Positions 1 to 8,262 of a stretch of 64,000 nucleotides of DNA are shown here, piece after piece. The translations under genes were made by a program, and so were the position numbers. This stretch comes from Desulfobacterales bacterium. GTDB taxonomy: Bacteria > Desulfobacterota > Desulfobacteria > Desulfobacterales > SpSt-501. Each line of letters opens with the position of its first letter. Position 1 is the first letter of the stretch. The notes under the pieces are model-generated. The model ran no database searches, was not told the origin of the DNA, and saw nothing but the letters and a program-made list of their open reading frames with translations. Where the stretch lies: assembly GCA_030834695.1 (NCBI GenBank), contig JAUQXK010000031.1:108568-172567 (forward strand), in the 5' to 3' direction.

Positions 1-1
1 G

Positions 2-178
2 ATTGGGAATAAGAACCTGGCTCTCAGCCGCGAATATGACTCGGCCACCCAGAAGGCGATTGAACAGATTCAGGCAAAATACGGACTTCCGGTCGACGGC
101 GTCGTAGGCCCTTTGACCAAGATCGTCCTTTACCGCGAGGCGAAATCCTTTGAAATCCCGCGACTGGCCGGCCAATGA
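2..178 (+). CDS. C-terminal end of GspA/ExeA-like secretion ATPase (partial)
   Basis: The window opens inside a reading frame that ends in a TGA overlapping the next gene's ATG (ATGA). The visible 58 residues resemble a peptidoglycan-binding domain 1 tail: an ATQKAIEQIQ helix followed by a YGLPVDGVVGPLT loop. GspA/ExeA ATPases, which with GspB insert the type II secretin through the cell wall, end in this domain, and the next gene is a GspB. Assignment to GspA therefore rests on this tail plus the neighbour. The AAA+ domain lies outside the window. Another peptidoglycan-binding protein is possible but less likely given the translational coupling. Confidence 0.6.
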   Translation: MGNKNLALSREYDSATQKAIEQIQAKYGLPVDGVVGPLTKIVLYREAKSFEIPRLAGQ

Positions 179-999
179 ATGCCGGGGCTCCGGGCCGGTT
201 GAGCCGGGGAAGGAAACCATCGTTGAGCTCGATTCTTAAAGCCCTCAGGAGAGTCGAAGAATCCGGCCAAGCCGGAGAAACTCTCGCTCACCCATCGTTG
301 CCCTACGAGGCGTCCTCGCAGCAGCCTTCCTGGAAACCGAGAGGATGGCTTCCGGGCAGAGGCTGGGTTTATCTGCTAACCTTGGTGATGGTGCTGGCCG
401 GGGCCGGCGCGGCCTATTTCTGGTGGGGGGCCGACGGCACCATGCCTCCGACCGCCTCCATGCCAAACGAAGTTCGCGCCCAACTGCCGCCGCGGCCGCC
501 GGAGTCTGCGGCTCCGCCCGTCTCCGTTCCGGCGCGAACCGTTCAACCCAAACCGGCTCCTCCTTCTGCGCCGCCGCTTGAAACAGCCTCCTCCCCGGTC
601 CAGCCAACCCCGCCGTCCCGGTCCGCCCCGGTTCAGGCGCCGCCGCCAACCAGTCGGGTGCGCCCGCGTGAGGGTCCTTCATCGCCTCCGGCCGAGGCGC
701 GACCCTCTCCGGCTCGCAGTATAGCGTCATCCGCGGAGCGGTCCGACAAGGGCCGCACTCCCACCCCTCGGACGGCCGAAGACAACTTGAGCCGTCTAGA
801 TGAATCTAAGCTTAAAGTGATGGCGATTGCTTGGGCTGCGGACCCTTCACGGCGCCTGGCCGTGGTCAATGGACACATCGTCAAGGAGGGTGAATCCGTG
901 GAGGGATTCAGTGTGACTCAGATCCGCAAGGACGACATCATCGTCAATGACGGCGGCCGGTCTTGGCGGGTGGAACTGACCCTGAAAAGCCAACCATGA
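175..999 (+). CDS. gspB: Type II secretion system assembly protein GspB
   Basis: 274 aa. The N-terminus carries the SSILKALRRVE helix typical of GspB, then one membrane span at about residues 63-85 (WVYLLTLVMVLAGAGAAYFWW). A long Pro/Ala/Ser-rich periplasmic linker follows (about 90-200), then a compact C-terminal GspB_C domain (LKVMAIAWAADPSRRLAVVN ... VEGFSVTQIRKDDIIV). GspB works with the GspA ATPase to place the GspD secretin in the outer membrane. The start ATG overlaps the upstream stop, so the two are probably translationally coupled. No other gsp genes are visible, so the rest of the system lies elsewhere. Confidence 0.8.
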   Translation: MNAGAPGRLSRGRKPSLSSILKALRRVEESGQAGETLAHPSLPYEASSQQPSWKPRGWLPGRGWVYLLTLVMVLAGAGAAYFWWGADGTMPPTASMPNEVRAQLPPRPPESAAPPVSVPARTVQPKPAPPSAPPLETASSPVQPTPPSRSAPVQAPPPTSRVRPREGPSSPPAEARPSPARSIASSAERSDKGRTPTPRTAEDNLSRLDESKLKVMAIAWAADPSRRLAVVNGHIVKEGESVEGFSVTQIRKDDIIVNDGGRSWRVELTLKSQP

Positions 1000-1472
1000 G
1001 CCGCATGCTAGCGCAATATCCTGTGGTGGTCGAGGTGCCGGTGGCCTGGGGCGAAATGGATGCCTACGGCCACGTCAATAATATCGTCTACTTCCGCTAC
1101 TTTGAAACCGCCCGCATCGCATATTTCGAAAAGCTGGAGTATCCCGATTTTGTCGACCGCAACCCTCTGGGTCCCATCCTCGCCTCTACATCCTGCCGCT
1201 TCCGGGCGCCGTTGGCCTTCCCGGACCGTGTATCCATCGGCGCCCGCGTCGCTCGTGTCGACGCAGACCGCTTTGTCATGTTCTACGCGGTTTTCAGCCA
1301 TCGCCTTCAGCGGGTCGCCGCCGAAGGTGAAGGCATGGTCGTCTGTTTCAATTACCGCGAAAACCGCAAGGCCCTGCTTCCGGCCGCACTGATACGAAAG
1401 ATCACGGAGTTGGAAGGCACGGCCGCATCGCCCGATCCCGGTTTATGCGCTGATCCGCTTCCACGACAATAA
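996..1472 (+). CDS. Hotdog-fold acyl-CoA thioesterase (4HBT/YbgC type)
   Basis: 158 aa, the usual length for a single 4-hydroxybenzoyl-CoA thioesterase/YbgC domain. The signature is WGEMDAYGHVNNIVYFRYFE near residue 17, with the Asp and the GHVNN motif that place the catalytic acid and thioester carbonyl. It should hydrolyse a short or medium acyl-CoA in the cytoplasm; the substrate cannot be read from sequence. The ATG overlaps the gspB stop (ATGA). The frame is open further upstream with a TTG at 963, but the overlapping ATG is preferred. Confidence 0.8.
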   Translation: MSRMLAQYPVVVEVPVAWGEMDAYGHVNNIVYFRYFETARIAYFEKLEYPDFVDRNPLGPILASTSCRFRAPLAFPDRVSIGARVARVDADRFVMFYAVFSHRLQRVAAEGEGMVVCFNYRENRKALLPAALIRKITELEGTAASPDPGLCADPLPRQ

Positions 1473-1609
1473 ACTTGACCCGGGTCGGGTTAGTTGGGTA
1501 AAGTTGCTGAATTTAAATAGCGCCATTTAGGTCCATTGGCCTGCCGAACCCATCCGAGGAGGGAAGTGGACGCGGGGCGTTTGCGTGCGAGGTTGTTTTT
1601 CAGCAAAAT

Positions 1610-2779
1610 ATGGCTGCCCTCCTTGATGCAGTGGGTGCAAAATGGCGTACCTTTTCAGCTCGGCTCGATCCGCCGACGCGGCGCGCGCTGGCAATAACGG
1701 CGGCGTGGCTGCTGATCGTTAACCTGTTTGCCCTCACAGCATTCAACCGCCTGAATCTTGCTCCGGACACGGCCTTCGACTGGATGTCGGAGGAAGCCGT
1801 CCGACCGGTTCATCCAAACTGGGACATCATCGAACTGCACAATCGCTGGGACGCATACTGGTATCTCAACATCGCCCAGGAAGGTTACCATGCACGCGGT
1901 GAAACGAGCATCTCCAACGTCGTTTTTTTCCCCCTCTACCCGCTGATAGTCAGAATGCTCGGGCCGCTGGCCGGCGGGAACATGGTGCTGGCCGGATGGA
2001 TGGTCAGCACCATCTTCCTGATGCTGTCCGTCTGGATGCTGGTCCGTCTGACGCGGGAATTCCATCCCGAGATCGATCCGCTCCTGCCGCCCCTCTTCCT
2101 GCTGGTTTATCCCGCGGCGTTTTTCTTGAACGCCGTTTATTCCGAATCGCTGTTTCTGTTTCTTTCTCTGTCCATGGTTTTCCTGGCTTTGCGACGCAAT
2201 TTTTTTCTAGCGAGCCTCTGCGCGGCCTTGGCTTCGGCCACCCGGATTGCCGGCGTATTTCTCTTCGTGCCCTTGCTGGTCGAGTTCGTGCAGGCGAATG
2301 GCTGGCGATCGCTGTGGTCTCGCCGGGCCTGGCCTCTGACGCTGGCCCCGGCCGGAGCGTTGGCTTTTTTCGTTTACCATTGGATCGCCTTCGATGACTT
2401 TTTTCTCTATCTCCGGATCCAGAGACTCTACGGAAGGGACTTCCGGTTCGATCTCACGGATTACGTGATTCGCAGCAACCCCAACCTGGTCACGACGATC
2501 TACGACGCGGCGTTTGTTGTGGCAGCTGTTTTCATGGGGATCCTCGCTTTGAGAAAATTTAGGCCCTCTTACGGATTGTATATGCTGGTGTCGCTGGCCG
2601 TTGCCCTGAGCAGCGGGACGGGCCTCGGCATCGCCCGATACTCCATGGTGCTGTTTCCGATTTACTTTATCGCGGCCGGCATCCGTTCGGTGGTCGGCCG
2701 CAGCGCCTGGCTTTTCAGCTCGGCCCTGCTGCTGGCGCTCAATATCATCTGCTTCGTCAATCACTACTGGGCCGGCTGA
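1610..2779 (+). CDS. PIG-V-like GT-C mannosyltransferase, integral membrane
   Basis: 389 aa, polytopic, with roughly eight to ten hydrophobic spans. The first extracytoplasmic loop holds HNRWDAYWYLNIAQEGY and is followed by FFPLYPLIVR. The central YSESLFLFL and ATRIAGVFLFVPLLVEF stretches are typical of the PIG-V family, which transfers mannose or another hexose from a polyprenyl-phosphate donor on the outer face of the membrane. The next gene encodes a DPM1-like synthase that could make that donor, and it starts on the last base of this gene's stop (TGATG). The final acceptor is unknown. There is no strong Shine-Dalgarno immediately upstream of this ATG. Confidence 0.75.
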   Translation: MAALLDAVGAKWRTFSARLDPPTRRALAITAAWLLIVNLFALTAFNRLNLAPDTAFDWMSEEAVRPVHPNWDIIELHNRWDAYWYLNIAQEGYHARGETSISNVVFFPLYPLIVRMLGPLAGGNMVLAGWMVSTIFLMLSVWMLVRLTREFHPEIDPLLPPLFLLVYPAAFFLNAVYSESLFLFLSLSMVFLALRRNFFLASLCAALASATRIAGVFLFVPLLVEFVQANGWRSLWSRRAWPLTLAPAGALAFFVYHWIAFDDFFLYLRIQRLYGRDFRFDLTDYVIRSNPNLVTTIYDAAFVVAAVFMGILALRKFRPSYGLYMLVSLAVALSSGTGLGIARYSMVLFPIYFIAAGIRSVVGRSAWLFSSALLLALNIICFVNHYWAG

Positions 2780-3837
2780 TGCCGCTCCGGGATTTGGACG
2801 TTCGTGGTGTAACTATGGACACTCTCTCCGGCAAAGAGCTTTCGCATCGGGAAACGCCTGCCGATACCGACCGACTCGTCAGCGTAATCGTCCCGGCATT
2901 TAACGAGGCGCCCAACATCCCTCTGATTTACCAGAGAATCGCCGAGGTGCTGCCGAAAACGGGCGCCCGCAACTGGGAATTGATTTTCGCCGATGACGGC
3001 AGCCGGGACGGTTCCTGGTCTGCCATTTGCGCATTGGCCGCGGCAGCCCCCAACGTCCGGGGCGTGCGGTTGTCGCGCAATTTCGGTCACCAGTATGCGC
3101 TCCTGGCCGGCCTGGAGGCCGCCGAGGGCGATGCCGTAATCATGATGGACTGCGACCTGCAGCACCCGGTGGAAATGATCCCCACGATGCTGGAACGCTG
3201 GCGGGCGGGTTTTCAAGTGGTAAAGACCATGCGGCAGGATGACTGCCAGATCGGCTGGTTCAAGCGCTGGACCTCACGTGCCTTCTACCGGCTTTTCTCA
3301 GCGCTCAGCGGCGTCAATCTGCAGCCCGGCCTGGCGGACTTCCGGCTGCTCGACCGCCGGGCGCTGAACGAGCTGTTGCGTCTGCGGGAGGAAGGGCTGT
3401 TCCTGCGCGGACTCACCGAGTGGATCGGCTTCCCATCCTGCGTCATCCCTTACCAGGCCGGCGAACGGGCGTGCGGCCGATCCCAATACAGCTTAAAAAA
3501 AATGGTCCGCCTCGCCTGGAACGGGGTGAGTTCCTTTTCGATCACGCCCCTGCGAATCGGCATTTTCATCGGATTGATCGGCAGCCTGATTTCGCTTCTC
3601 AGCCTCTTCTATGCCTTTTTCGGAAAAATCTTCGGCCGTGGACTCGTTCCCGGCTGGGCCTCGACCCTGATGGTCATATCGCTGCTTTTCTTTCTGCTGT
3701 TCGTCTATCTCGGCGTTCTCGGTGAATACATCGGCCGCATCATTGTCGAGGTGCGGCACCGACCTCGCTTCATCGTCTGCGAAACCAAGGGGTTCGGCCA
3801 ACGCAGCCGCATACCGGATGACATCCTCAGACGCTAA
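2779..3837 (+). CDS. Polyprenyl-phosphate glycosyltransferase, GT2 (DPM1/GtrB type)
   Basis: 352 aa. A GT2 catalytic domain begins around residue 34 (VSVIVPAFNEAPN) with FADDGSRDGS and the metal-binding MMDCDLQHP. Two C-terminal membrane spans follow (ITPLRIGIFIGLIGSL... and STLMVISLLFFLLFVYLGVL). This arrangement is typical of enzymes that load a sugar from a nucleotide donor onto undecaprenyl phosphate at the inner leaflet. It overlaps the PIG-V-like gene by one base and is followed directly by hpnK, so a donor-synthesis plus transfer pathway is likely. An in-frame ATG at 2815 is an alternative start. Confidence 0.8.
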   Translation: MPLRDLDVRGVTMDTLSGKELSHRETPADTDRLVSVIVPAFNEAPNIPLIYQRIAEVLPKTGARNWELIFADDGSRDGSWSAICALAAAAPNVRGVRLSRNFGHQYALLAGLEAAEGDAVIMMDCDLQHPVEMIPTMLERWRAGFQVVKTMRQDDCQIGWFKRWTSRAFYRLFSALSGVNLQPGLADFRLLDRRALNELLRLREEGLFLRGLTEWIGFPSCVIPYQAGERACGRSQYSLKKMVRLAWNGVSSFSITPLRIGIFIGLIGSLISLLSLFYAFFGKIFGRGLVPGWASTLMVISLLFFLLFVYLGVLGEYIGRIIVEVRHRPRFIVCETKGFGQRSRIPDDILRR

Positions 3838-3850
3838 CCCGGTCGACCAC

Positions 3851-4720
3851 ATGACCATCTCCGCGCCCGGCCCGGCTATCCGGCTGATCGTCAACGCCGA
3901 CGATTTCGGGGTATCCGAGCGGGTAAACGAGGGAATCATCCTGGCCCACCGTTCCGGGATCGTCACCGCCGCCTCGCTGATGGCGGTGGGCCGCGCCTTC
4001 GATCATGCCGTGCAATGCTGCCGCCGAGTCCCCGAACTGGATGTGGGCGTCCACCTGACCCTGGTGGCCGAGAAACCCCTGCTGCAAGGAACGTCTTCCC
4101 TGACCGGCGACGACGGCCGCTTGCCTCCGAGCATCGGCGTATTTCTGCGACGCTGCCTGGCCGGATCCATCCGGATGGCGGATATTCAGGCGGAGCTTTC
4201 CGCTCAAATCGAACGCGTTCTGGATCATGGGCTTCCGGCGACGCATATAGACAGCCACCAGCATGTGCACGCCCTTCCCGGGATGGCCCAACTGGCTTTG
4301 CGGCTCTCGGACCGCTATCGCATTCCGTTCGTACGCGTGCCAATCGAGGACCCGCGCATCGACCGGCCGCTGAGCGTTCACGCAGTGTCCCGCTGGGCCG
4401 GCGCCATGGCCCTTCGGGCGAGCTGGACGATGGCCCGCTTTTCAGGAGCCCGCACGGCCGGATGCCGGCGGTTGCACTTTTTGGGGTTTACGGAGGGAGG
4501 GCGGTTAAGTCAAACCCGCTTGCATCGGTTGCTCCAGGCACTCCGGCCGGGGCGGACCTATGAGCTGATGTGCCACCCGGGATTCGCACCGGAGGAACCG
4601 GATCTGCAACGTTGGAACTACCACCACGAGCAAGAACTCCAGGCCCTCACCAGCGCCTCGATTCGGTCGGAAATCGCCGCCCGCGGCATCCGCTTGGACC
4701 GCTTTAAAAACCTGACGTAG
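3851..4720 (+). CDS. hpnK: HpnK/YdjC-family carbohydrate deacetylase
   Basis: About 290 aa. A YdjC/ChbG fold is shown by LIVNADDFGVSERVNEGI near the start (ADD metal site), HIDSHQHVHALPG (metal-binding histidines) and ELMCHPGF near the end. HpnK members sit in hopanoid and polyprenyl-glycan clusters and probably deacetylate an N-acetyl sugar on a lipid carrier, which fits the two glycosyltransferase genes upstream. No hopanoid cyclase is in the window, so the hopanoid link is by family name only. The frame is open upstream; an ATG at 3818 overlapping the GT2 gene is an alternative start. Its stop abuts the converging methyltransferase's stop with no gap. Confidence 0.75.
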   Translation: MTISAPGPAIRLIVNADDFGVSERVNEGIILAHRSGIVTAASLMAVGRAFDHAVQCCRRVPELDVGVHLTLVAEKPLLQGTSSLTGDDGRLPPSIGVFLRRCLAGSIRMADIQAELSAQIERVLDHGLPATHIDSHQHVHALPGMAQLALRLSDRYRIPFVRVPIEDPRIDRPLSVHAVSRWAGAMALRASWTMARFSGARTAGCRRLHFLGFTEGGRLSQTRLHRLLQALRPGRTYELMCHPGFAPEEPDLQRWNYHHEQELQALTSASIRSEIAARGIRLDRFKNLT

Positions 4721-5377
4721 TCAGATTTTTTGCCCGACGAAAAGATAATGGCTAATCCAGGTGGCGGTCGGCAGCGGCCCCTCTTCGATGACGGAGAATC
4801 CAGCCGCGACGATCGCCTGCCGATAACCTTCGGGGGATTCGAAGTGCGGGCGGTCGCCTTGAGTGATCCCGAACACCCGCACGGAAAGCGCTTCCTGGGC
4901 CATGATCGCCCAGTGCTTCCAGCGCGGCCGATCGATGACTTCCTTGACGATCAGCCTTCCGCCCGGCCGCAAAACTCGTGAGCAGCCCTGCAGGATCCCG
5001 CTCCACGCGTCTTTGCGGACTGTGTACAGCACATCGACAATCGAAACGGCATCGAAAACCGACTCCGGAAAAAGACCCGGGTCTGCGGTGGAAAATTCGA
5101 CGCCCGGGGAAGCGGTCCGTCGTGCGGATTCGATCTTGGCCGAATCGTGATCGATCCCGTGGATTTTCAAAGCGCGGCGCGACGGATCCCTGGACAGCAG
5201 ATTGATGAGCAGCCCATGGCCGCAGCCCACGTCCAGCAGCACCCCGCTCGTCGGAAACCGGTTCATGAGCGGTTGGAACGGACAGGTCAGGGCACGCACC
5301 ACGACATGCAGCCGCGTGGGCAGCCCCTCGCCTTCATAAGCCTTCCAAGCCGTCCTGACGCTATTCATGTCGTTCAA
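4721..5377 (-). CDS. Class I SAM-dependent methyltransferase
   Basis: 218 aa. A Rossmann methyltransferase fold is shown by motif I GVLLDVGCGHGLLINLL at about residue 45, IHGIDHDSAKIE (motif II acidic residue), VFDAVSIVDVLY and a LRPGGRLIVKEV strand. The substrate is not predictable. Its start lies inside the 3' end of the neighbouring methyltransferase gene (17-bp overlap), so the two are co-translated. They face the glycosyltransferase-hpnK genes and may modify the same lipid-linked product, which is inference from position. Confidence 0.7.
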   Translation of the reverse strand: MNDMNSVRTAWKAYEGEGLPTRLHVVVRALTCPFQPLMNRFPTSGVLLDVGCGHGLLINLLSRDPSRRALKIHGIDHDSAKIESARRTASPGVEFSTADPGLFPESVFDAVSIVDVLYTVRKDAWSGILQGCSRVLRPGGRLIVKEVIDRPRWKHWAIMAQEALSVRVFGITQGDRPHFESPEGYRQAIVAAGFSVIEEGPLPTATWISHYLFVGQKI

Positions 5378-6089
5378 ACATTGCCCAGTATTGCGCGCCG
5401 ACCGGAAGTCCGAGCAGTTTTTCTTCGATCCCGGCCCACACCTTGAACCGCAGCCACCGCGGAGGGAAGATGTTCACATAGGCATGTTGCATCGGCCGGA
5501 AAGCGCTTTTCCGAAACAACGCGTTCGTCTGGTTCAGTGTCAACAGGCGCGCGTCGCCGTCGAAAGGGCACATTTTGACCAGCAGGCGGGTGACGGGATT
5601 GAACGGATTGTGCTCCCAGATCACCAGCCTGGATGCGGATTTCATCCGATCCCGCAAGGTCTGCGCCGTCGCCGCCCGGTCGATGGGAGGAATGTGATGG
5701 AAGACATGGCAGCTGATCACGAAGTCGAACCGGAGGCCGGCGGGCAACTCCTTCCAATCGCTCACCAGGCAGACGGGATCGTCTCCCGCCAGGTCCCTGG
5801 CCTCGTTGATGGATTCCACCGATGTGTCAAAGCCGAAAAGCCTCAGCCGGCCTTGTTCCACCAGGGGCCCTAATGAGTCGGACGCCAGCAGGGATTTGAG
5901 CATGCGGCCGTTCCCGCACCCGAAATCCAGATAACAGAACTCGTCGCCGACGTAACGGTCGGCAATCCATCGGCTCACGCTGGCGGCCCGCTGGGTGATG
6001 AAGTCGGCGCTGTGGACGCCCGGGGGCAGGCTACGGTCGTGAATGCGCTCGTAATCGCGCGCCACCTGGTCAAAGACGCTTTTGGGCAT
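5361..6089 (-). CDS. Class I SAM-dependent methyltransferase
   Basis: 242 aa. Motif I is CYLDFGCGNGRMLKSLL near residue 52, followed by LFGFDTSVESINEA and VISCHVFHHIPP, a typical small-molecule or lipid methyltransferase. The C-terminal part (HNPFNPVTRLLVKMCPFD) resembles bacterial polyprenol/quinone-type or natural-product methyltransferases. It is first in a two-gene operon with the overlapping downstream methyltransferase. The substrate is unknown. Confidence 0.7.
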   Translation of the reverse strand: MPKSVFDQVARDYERIHDRSLPPGVHSADFITQRAASVSRWIADRYVGDEFCYLDFGCGNGRMLKSLLASDSLGPLVEQGRLRLFGFDTSVESINEARDLAGDDPVCLVSDWKELPAGLRFDFVISCHVFHHIPPIDRAATAQTLRDRMKSASRLVIWEHNPFNPVTRLLVKMCPFDGDARLLTLNQTNALFRKSAFRPMQHAYVNIFPPRWLRFKVWAGIEEKLLGLPVGAQYWAMFERHE

Positions 6090-6201
6090 GCTTCCGTTTC
6101 CTGGGGTGCTGAGATGGATCGGTGGACGGCCGGTACGGGACGAACGACACCCTCAACTTGGATTTCCGCCGTTGAATAGTTGAAAAGACGCTAAGAGTCA
6201 A

Positions 6202-6894
6202 TCATTGAACAACGGGGTATTTTTCCCTATCCCATCCGGAGATCCCCTGCCGTAAGTTGAAAATGCGCTTGAAACCGTTGTCGATCAGGATCTTCGCGGC
6301 GACGGTGCTGCGATTGCCGGTGGCGCAGTAGATCAGAATATCTTTGTCCCGGTGACCCGCGATTTCCGGCCAGCGGGCCTGCAGCTGCTGCAGCGGAATC
6401 AGAACGGAGTCCTTCAGATGCCCGCGGCTGTATTCGCCCGGTGTGCGCACGTCCAGAACGAGCGGCGCGATGTTCCGGATCAGCTCGGCGGCGTCCTTCG
6501 AAGCGACTTCACGGTAGTTGGCCTGCTGATAGTCGACAACGTTGAGGAACCCTTGCGAGGCTCCCAGCGAAAAACGGAACGCGCCTGATTTTTCCATCTT
6601 GAAGTAAGGAGCTTCGTCGATGGTCCCGGAAAGCTTTTGCTCGATGGAAAAGGCGGGGATCGAAAGGACGGTCTCGTTCTTCGGATCGGCGAGCTTGAAC
6701 TTGACGTAATCTCCCCGGTAAACGGTCAGGTTCACCTCGCGGCCGGCCGCTGCAACCTCCAGCACCCGAAATCCCCCGACGATTTCGCCGGAGGGCGGGT
6801 TGTATTTTGGCGCCGGCTGCGAAACCACGGGCGATTGGCCCAGCAAAATCAAAACCAACGCCGCCATCAAGGGAATGAAAAGGATTCGCTTCAT
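6202..6894 (-). CDS. Exported rhodanese with N-terminal cupredoxin-like domain
   Basis: 230 aa from an ATG preceded by GGAGAAGA. A signal peptide covers about residues 1-25 (MKRILFIPLMAALVLILLG). A beta-rich cupredoxin-like or Ig-like domain follows (about 35-125), then a rhodanese domain (LVLDVRTPGEYSRGH) with the active-site loop YCATGNRS, so the persulfide-forming Cys is present. It should handle sulfur as persulfide or thiosulfate in the periplasm. The open frame extends 20 codons upstream, but that start lacks a ribosome site. It lies downstream of the iscU-nifS operon on the same strand, separated from it by a strong hairpin. Confidence 0.75.
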   Translation of the reverse strand: MKRILFIPLMAALVLILLGQSPVVSQPAPKYNPPSGEIVGGFRVLEVAAAGREVNLTVYRGDYVKFKLADPKNETVLSIPAFSIEQKLSGTIDEAPYFKMEKSGAFRFSLGASQGFLNVVDYQQANYREVASKDAAELIRNIAPLVLDVRTPGEYSRGHLKDSVLIPLQQLQARWPEIAGHRDKDILIYCATGNRSTVAAKILIDNGFKRIFNLRQGISGWDREKYPVVQ

Positions 6895-6980
6895 TTCTTC
6901 TCCAGACTGAATTTCGATCACCTCTCTTGTCGCGCCCGCACCGAGCGGGAACATAAAGAGCGCCGAGAAGGAGCGCCGTT

Positions 6981-7029
6981 ACGACCGACCCCGAAAGTCG
7001 CGCTCCGCGCGGCTTTCGGGGTCGGTCGT
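6981..7029 (-). terminator. Strong hairpin after the NifS-like gene
   Basis: The 17-base arms at 6981-6997 and 7013-7029 are perfectly complementary. The intervening bases extend the stem by six more pairs (one G-U), leaving a three-base loop. It sits just past the NifS-like stop and before the rhodanese gene, both on the minus strand. It lacks a long T-run on either side, so it may be a weakly intrinsic terminator or a 3'-end-protecting hairpin. Confidence 0.65.
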
Positions 7030-7052
7030 TTCCGTAATCAATGAAGGCTCGG

Positions 7053-8231
7053 TTAACCTCTGCCGGCGGCCTTGTTGTAGAGCGGGGAAATCTCGCGCAA
7101 GGTGGTCACGACCTGCTTGAGGGATTTCAGAAAGCGGGTTACGTCGGACTCGGTGTTGTCGATGCCGAAGGCGATCACCAGCGTTCCCTGGGCGTCGGCG
7201 TGGCTCAGGCCGATGGACAGCAGCACATGGGAGGCGCGCAGGGAACCGGTCGCGCATGCCGAGCGCGTGGAAACGCCGATCCCCTCGTCGTCCAGCATGA
7301 GCATGACGCTCTCGCCCTCGATGTATCGGATCGAGGCTGAAACCAGATGCGGCAGGCTGTGCACCGGGTGGGTGTTGATGATCACCTCGTCGAGATGATT
7401 CGGCAGCTCGCGCAGAAACAGGTCCTTCAACCCCTTCAAATAGGCATGGCGCCGGTCGATGTCGCGTGCGGCGATCTCGGCCGCCTGGCCCATCCCGATG
7501 ATGCCGATCAGGTTCTCGGTGCCGGCGCGCTTGTTGTTTTCCTGTACCCCGCCGTCCAAGATCGGAAAAACCTTAACGCCGCGCCGGATGTAAAGCCCCC
7601 CGACGCCGGTCGGACCGTAGAAGCTGTTGGAAGCAAAGCTCACCAGGTCGGCTCCGATCTTTTTGACATCGAACGGCATGATGCCGACCGAATCCACGGC
7701 GTCCGTGTGGAACAGAATCTTCTTCGCGCGGGCGACAGCGGCAATTTCCTCCACGGGTTGGAGCGTGCCGGTCTCGTTGTTGCTGTGCATGATGGAGACC
7801 AGGATGGTCTCCGGCGTGATGGCGTCGGCCACGTCCTGCGGCCGCACCCGGCCCTGTTCGTCCACCGAAAGGCTGGTTACCGTAAAGCCGTCGGACTTCA
7901 GGCGGCGCAGGCTGCGGATGACGGCATTGTGTTCAATGTTGGTGGTGATGACGTGTTTGCCCCGGTCGGCGTTGGCCATCGCAACGCCCTTGATGGCGTG
8001 GTTGTCGGCCTCCGTACCGCCGGAAGTGAAGACGATTTCTTTCGGCGCATCGGCGTTGATCAGCTTGGCCACCTGCTCGCGGGCCCGCTCCAGGGCGGCC
8101 GCGGCCTCCTCGCCGGCCCGGTGCTGGCTCGAGGGGTTGTGGTAGTCGTGTTGGATGGCCTCGATCATGGCTTGCTTGACTTCAGGCAACAGCGGATTGG
8201 ACGAAATATGATCCAGGTTGATATATTTCAT
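7053..8231 (-). CDS. NifS/IscS-like protein lacking the PLP lysine
   Basis: 392 aa from an ATG behind GGAGGAGG. The class-V aminotransferase fold is clear: TSGGTEADNHAIKG, EHNAV (His101), MHSNNETG, HTDAVD (Asp177), SACATGS with the persulfide Cys326, and the IscS-like tail. Where desulfurases have SGHK-x-YGPKG this protein reads ASNS-F-YGPTG, so the Schiff-base Lys is Ser203 and the His before it is Asn202. The Gln that pairs with the PLP ring nitrogen region is Asp180, and the substrate-carboxylate Arg of IRFSLGR is Val352 in LVIAFGI. Conventional PLP-dependent desulfuration is therefore unlikely. It lies 31 bp after iscU and is probably its structural or persulfide partner. Confidence 0.85.
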   Translation of the reverse strand: MKYINLDHISSNPLLPEVKQAMIEAIQHDYHNPSSQHRAGEEAAAALERAREQVAKLINADAPKEIVFTSGGTEADNHAIKGVAMANADRGKHVITTNIEHNAVIRSLRRLKSDGFTVTSLSVDEQGRVRPQDVADAITPETILVSIMHSNNETGTLQPVEEIAAVARAKKILFHTDAVDSVGIMPFDVKKIGADLVSFASNSFYGPTGVGGLYIRRGVKVFPILDGGVQENNKRAGTENLIGIIGMGQAAEIAARDIDRRHAYLKGLKDLFLRELPNHLDEVIINTHPVHSLPHLVSASIRYIEGESVMLMLDDEGIGVSTRSACATGSLRASHVLLSIGLSHADAQGTLVIAFGIDNTESDVTRFLKSLKQVVTTLREISPLYNKAAGRG

Positions 8232-8262
8232 ACGACAGCGCTCTCCTCCTCCGGCAGCGGCA

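Noticed and set aside
1473..1609. Possible riboswitch or tRNA before the PIG-V-like gene
   Set aside because: I could not fold a cloverleaf or a known riboswitch core from the 137 bases.
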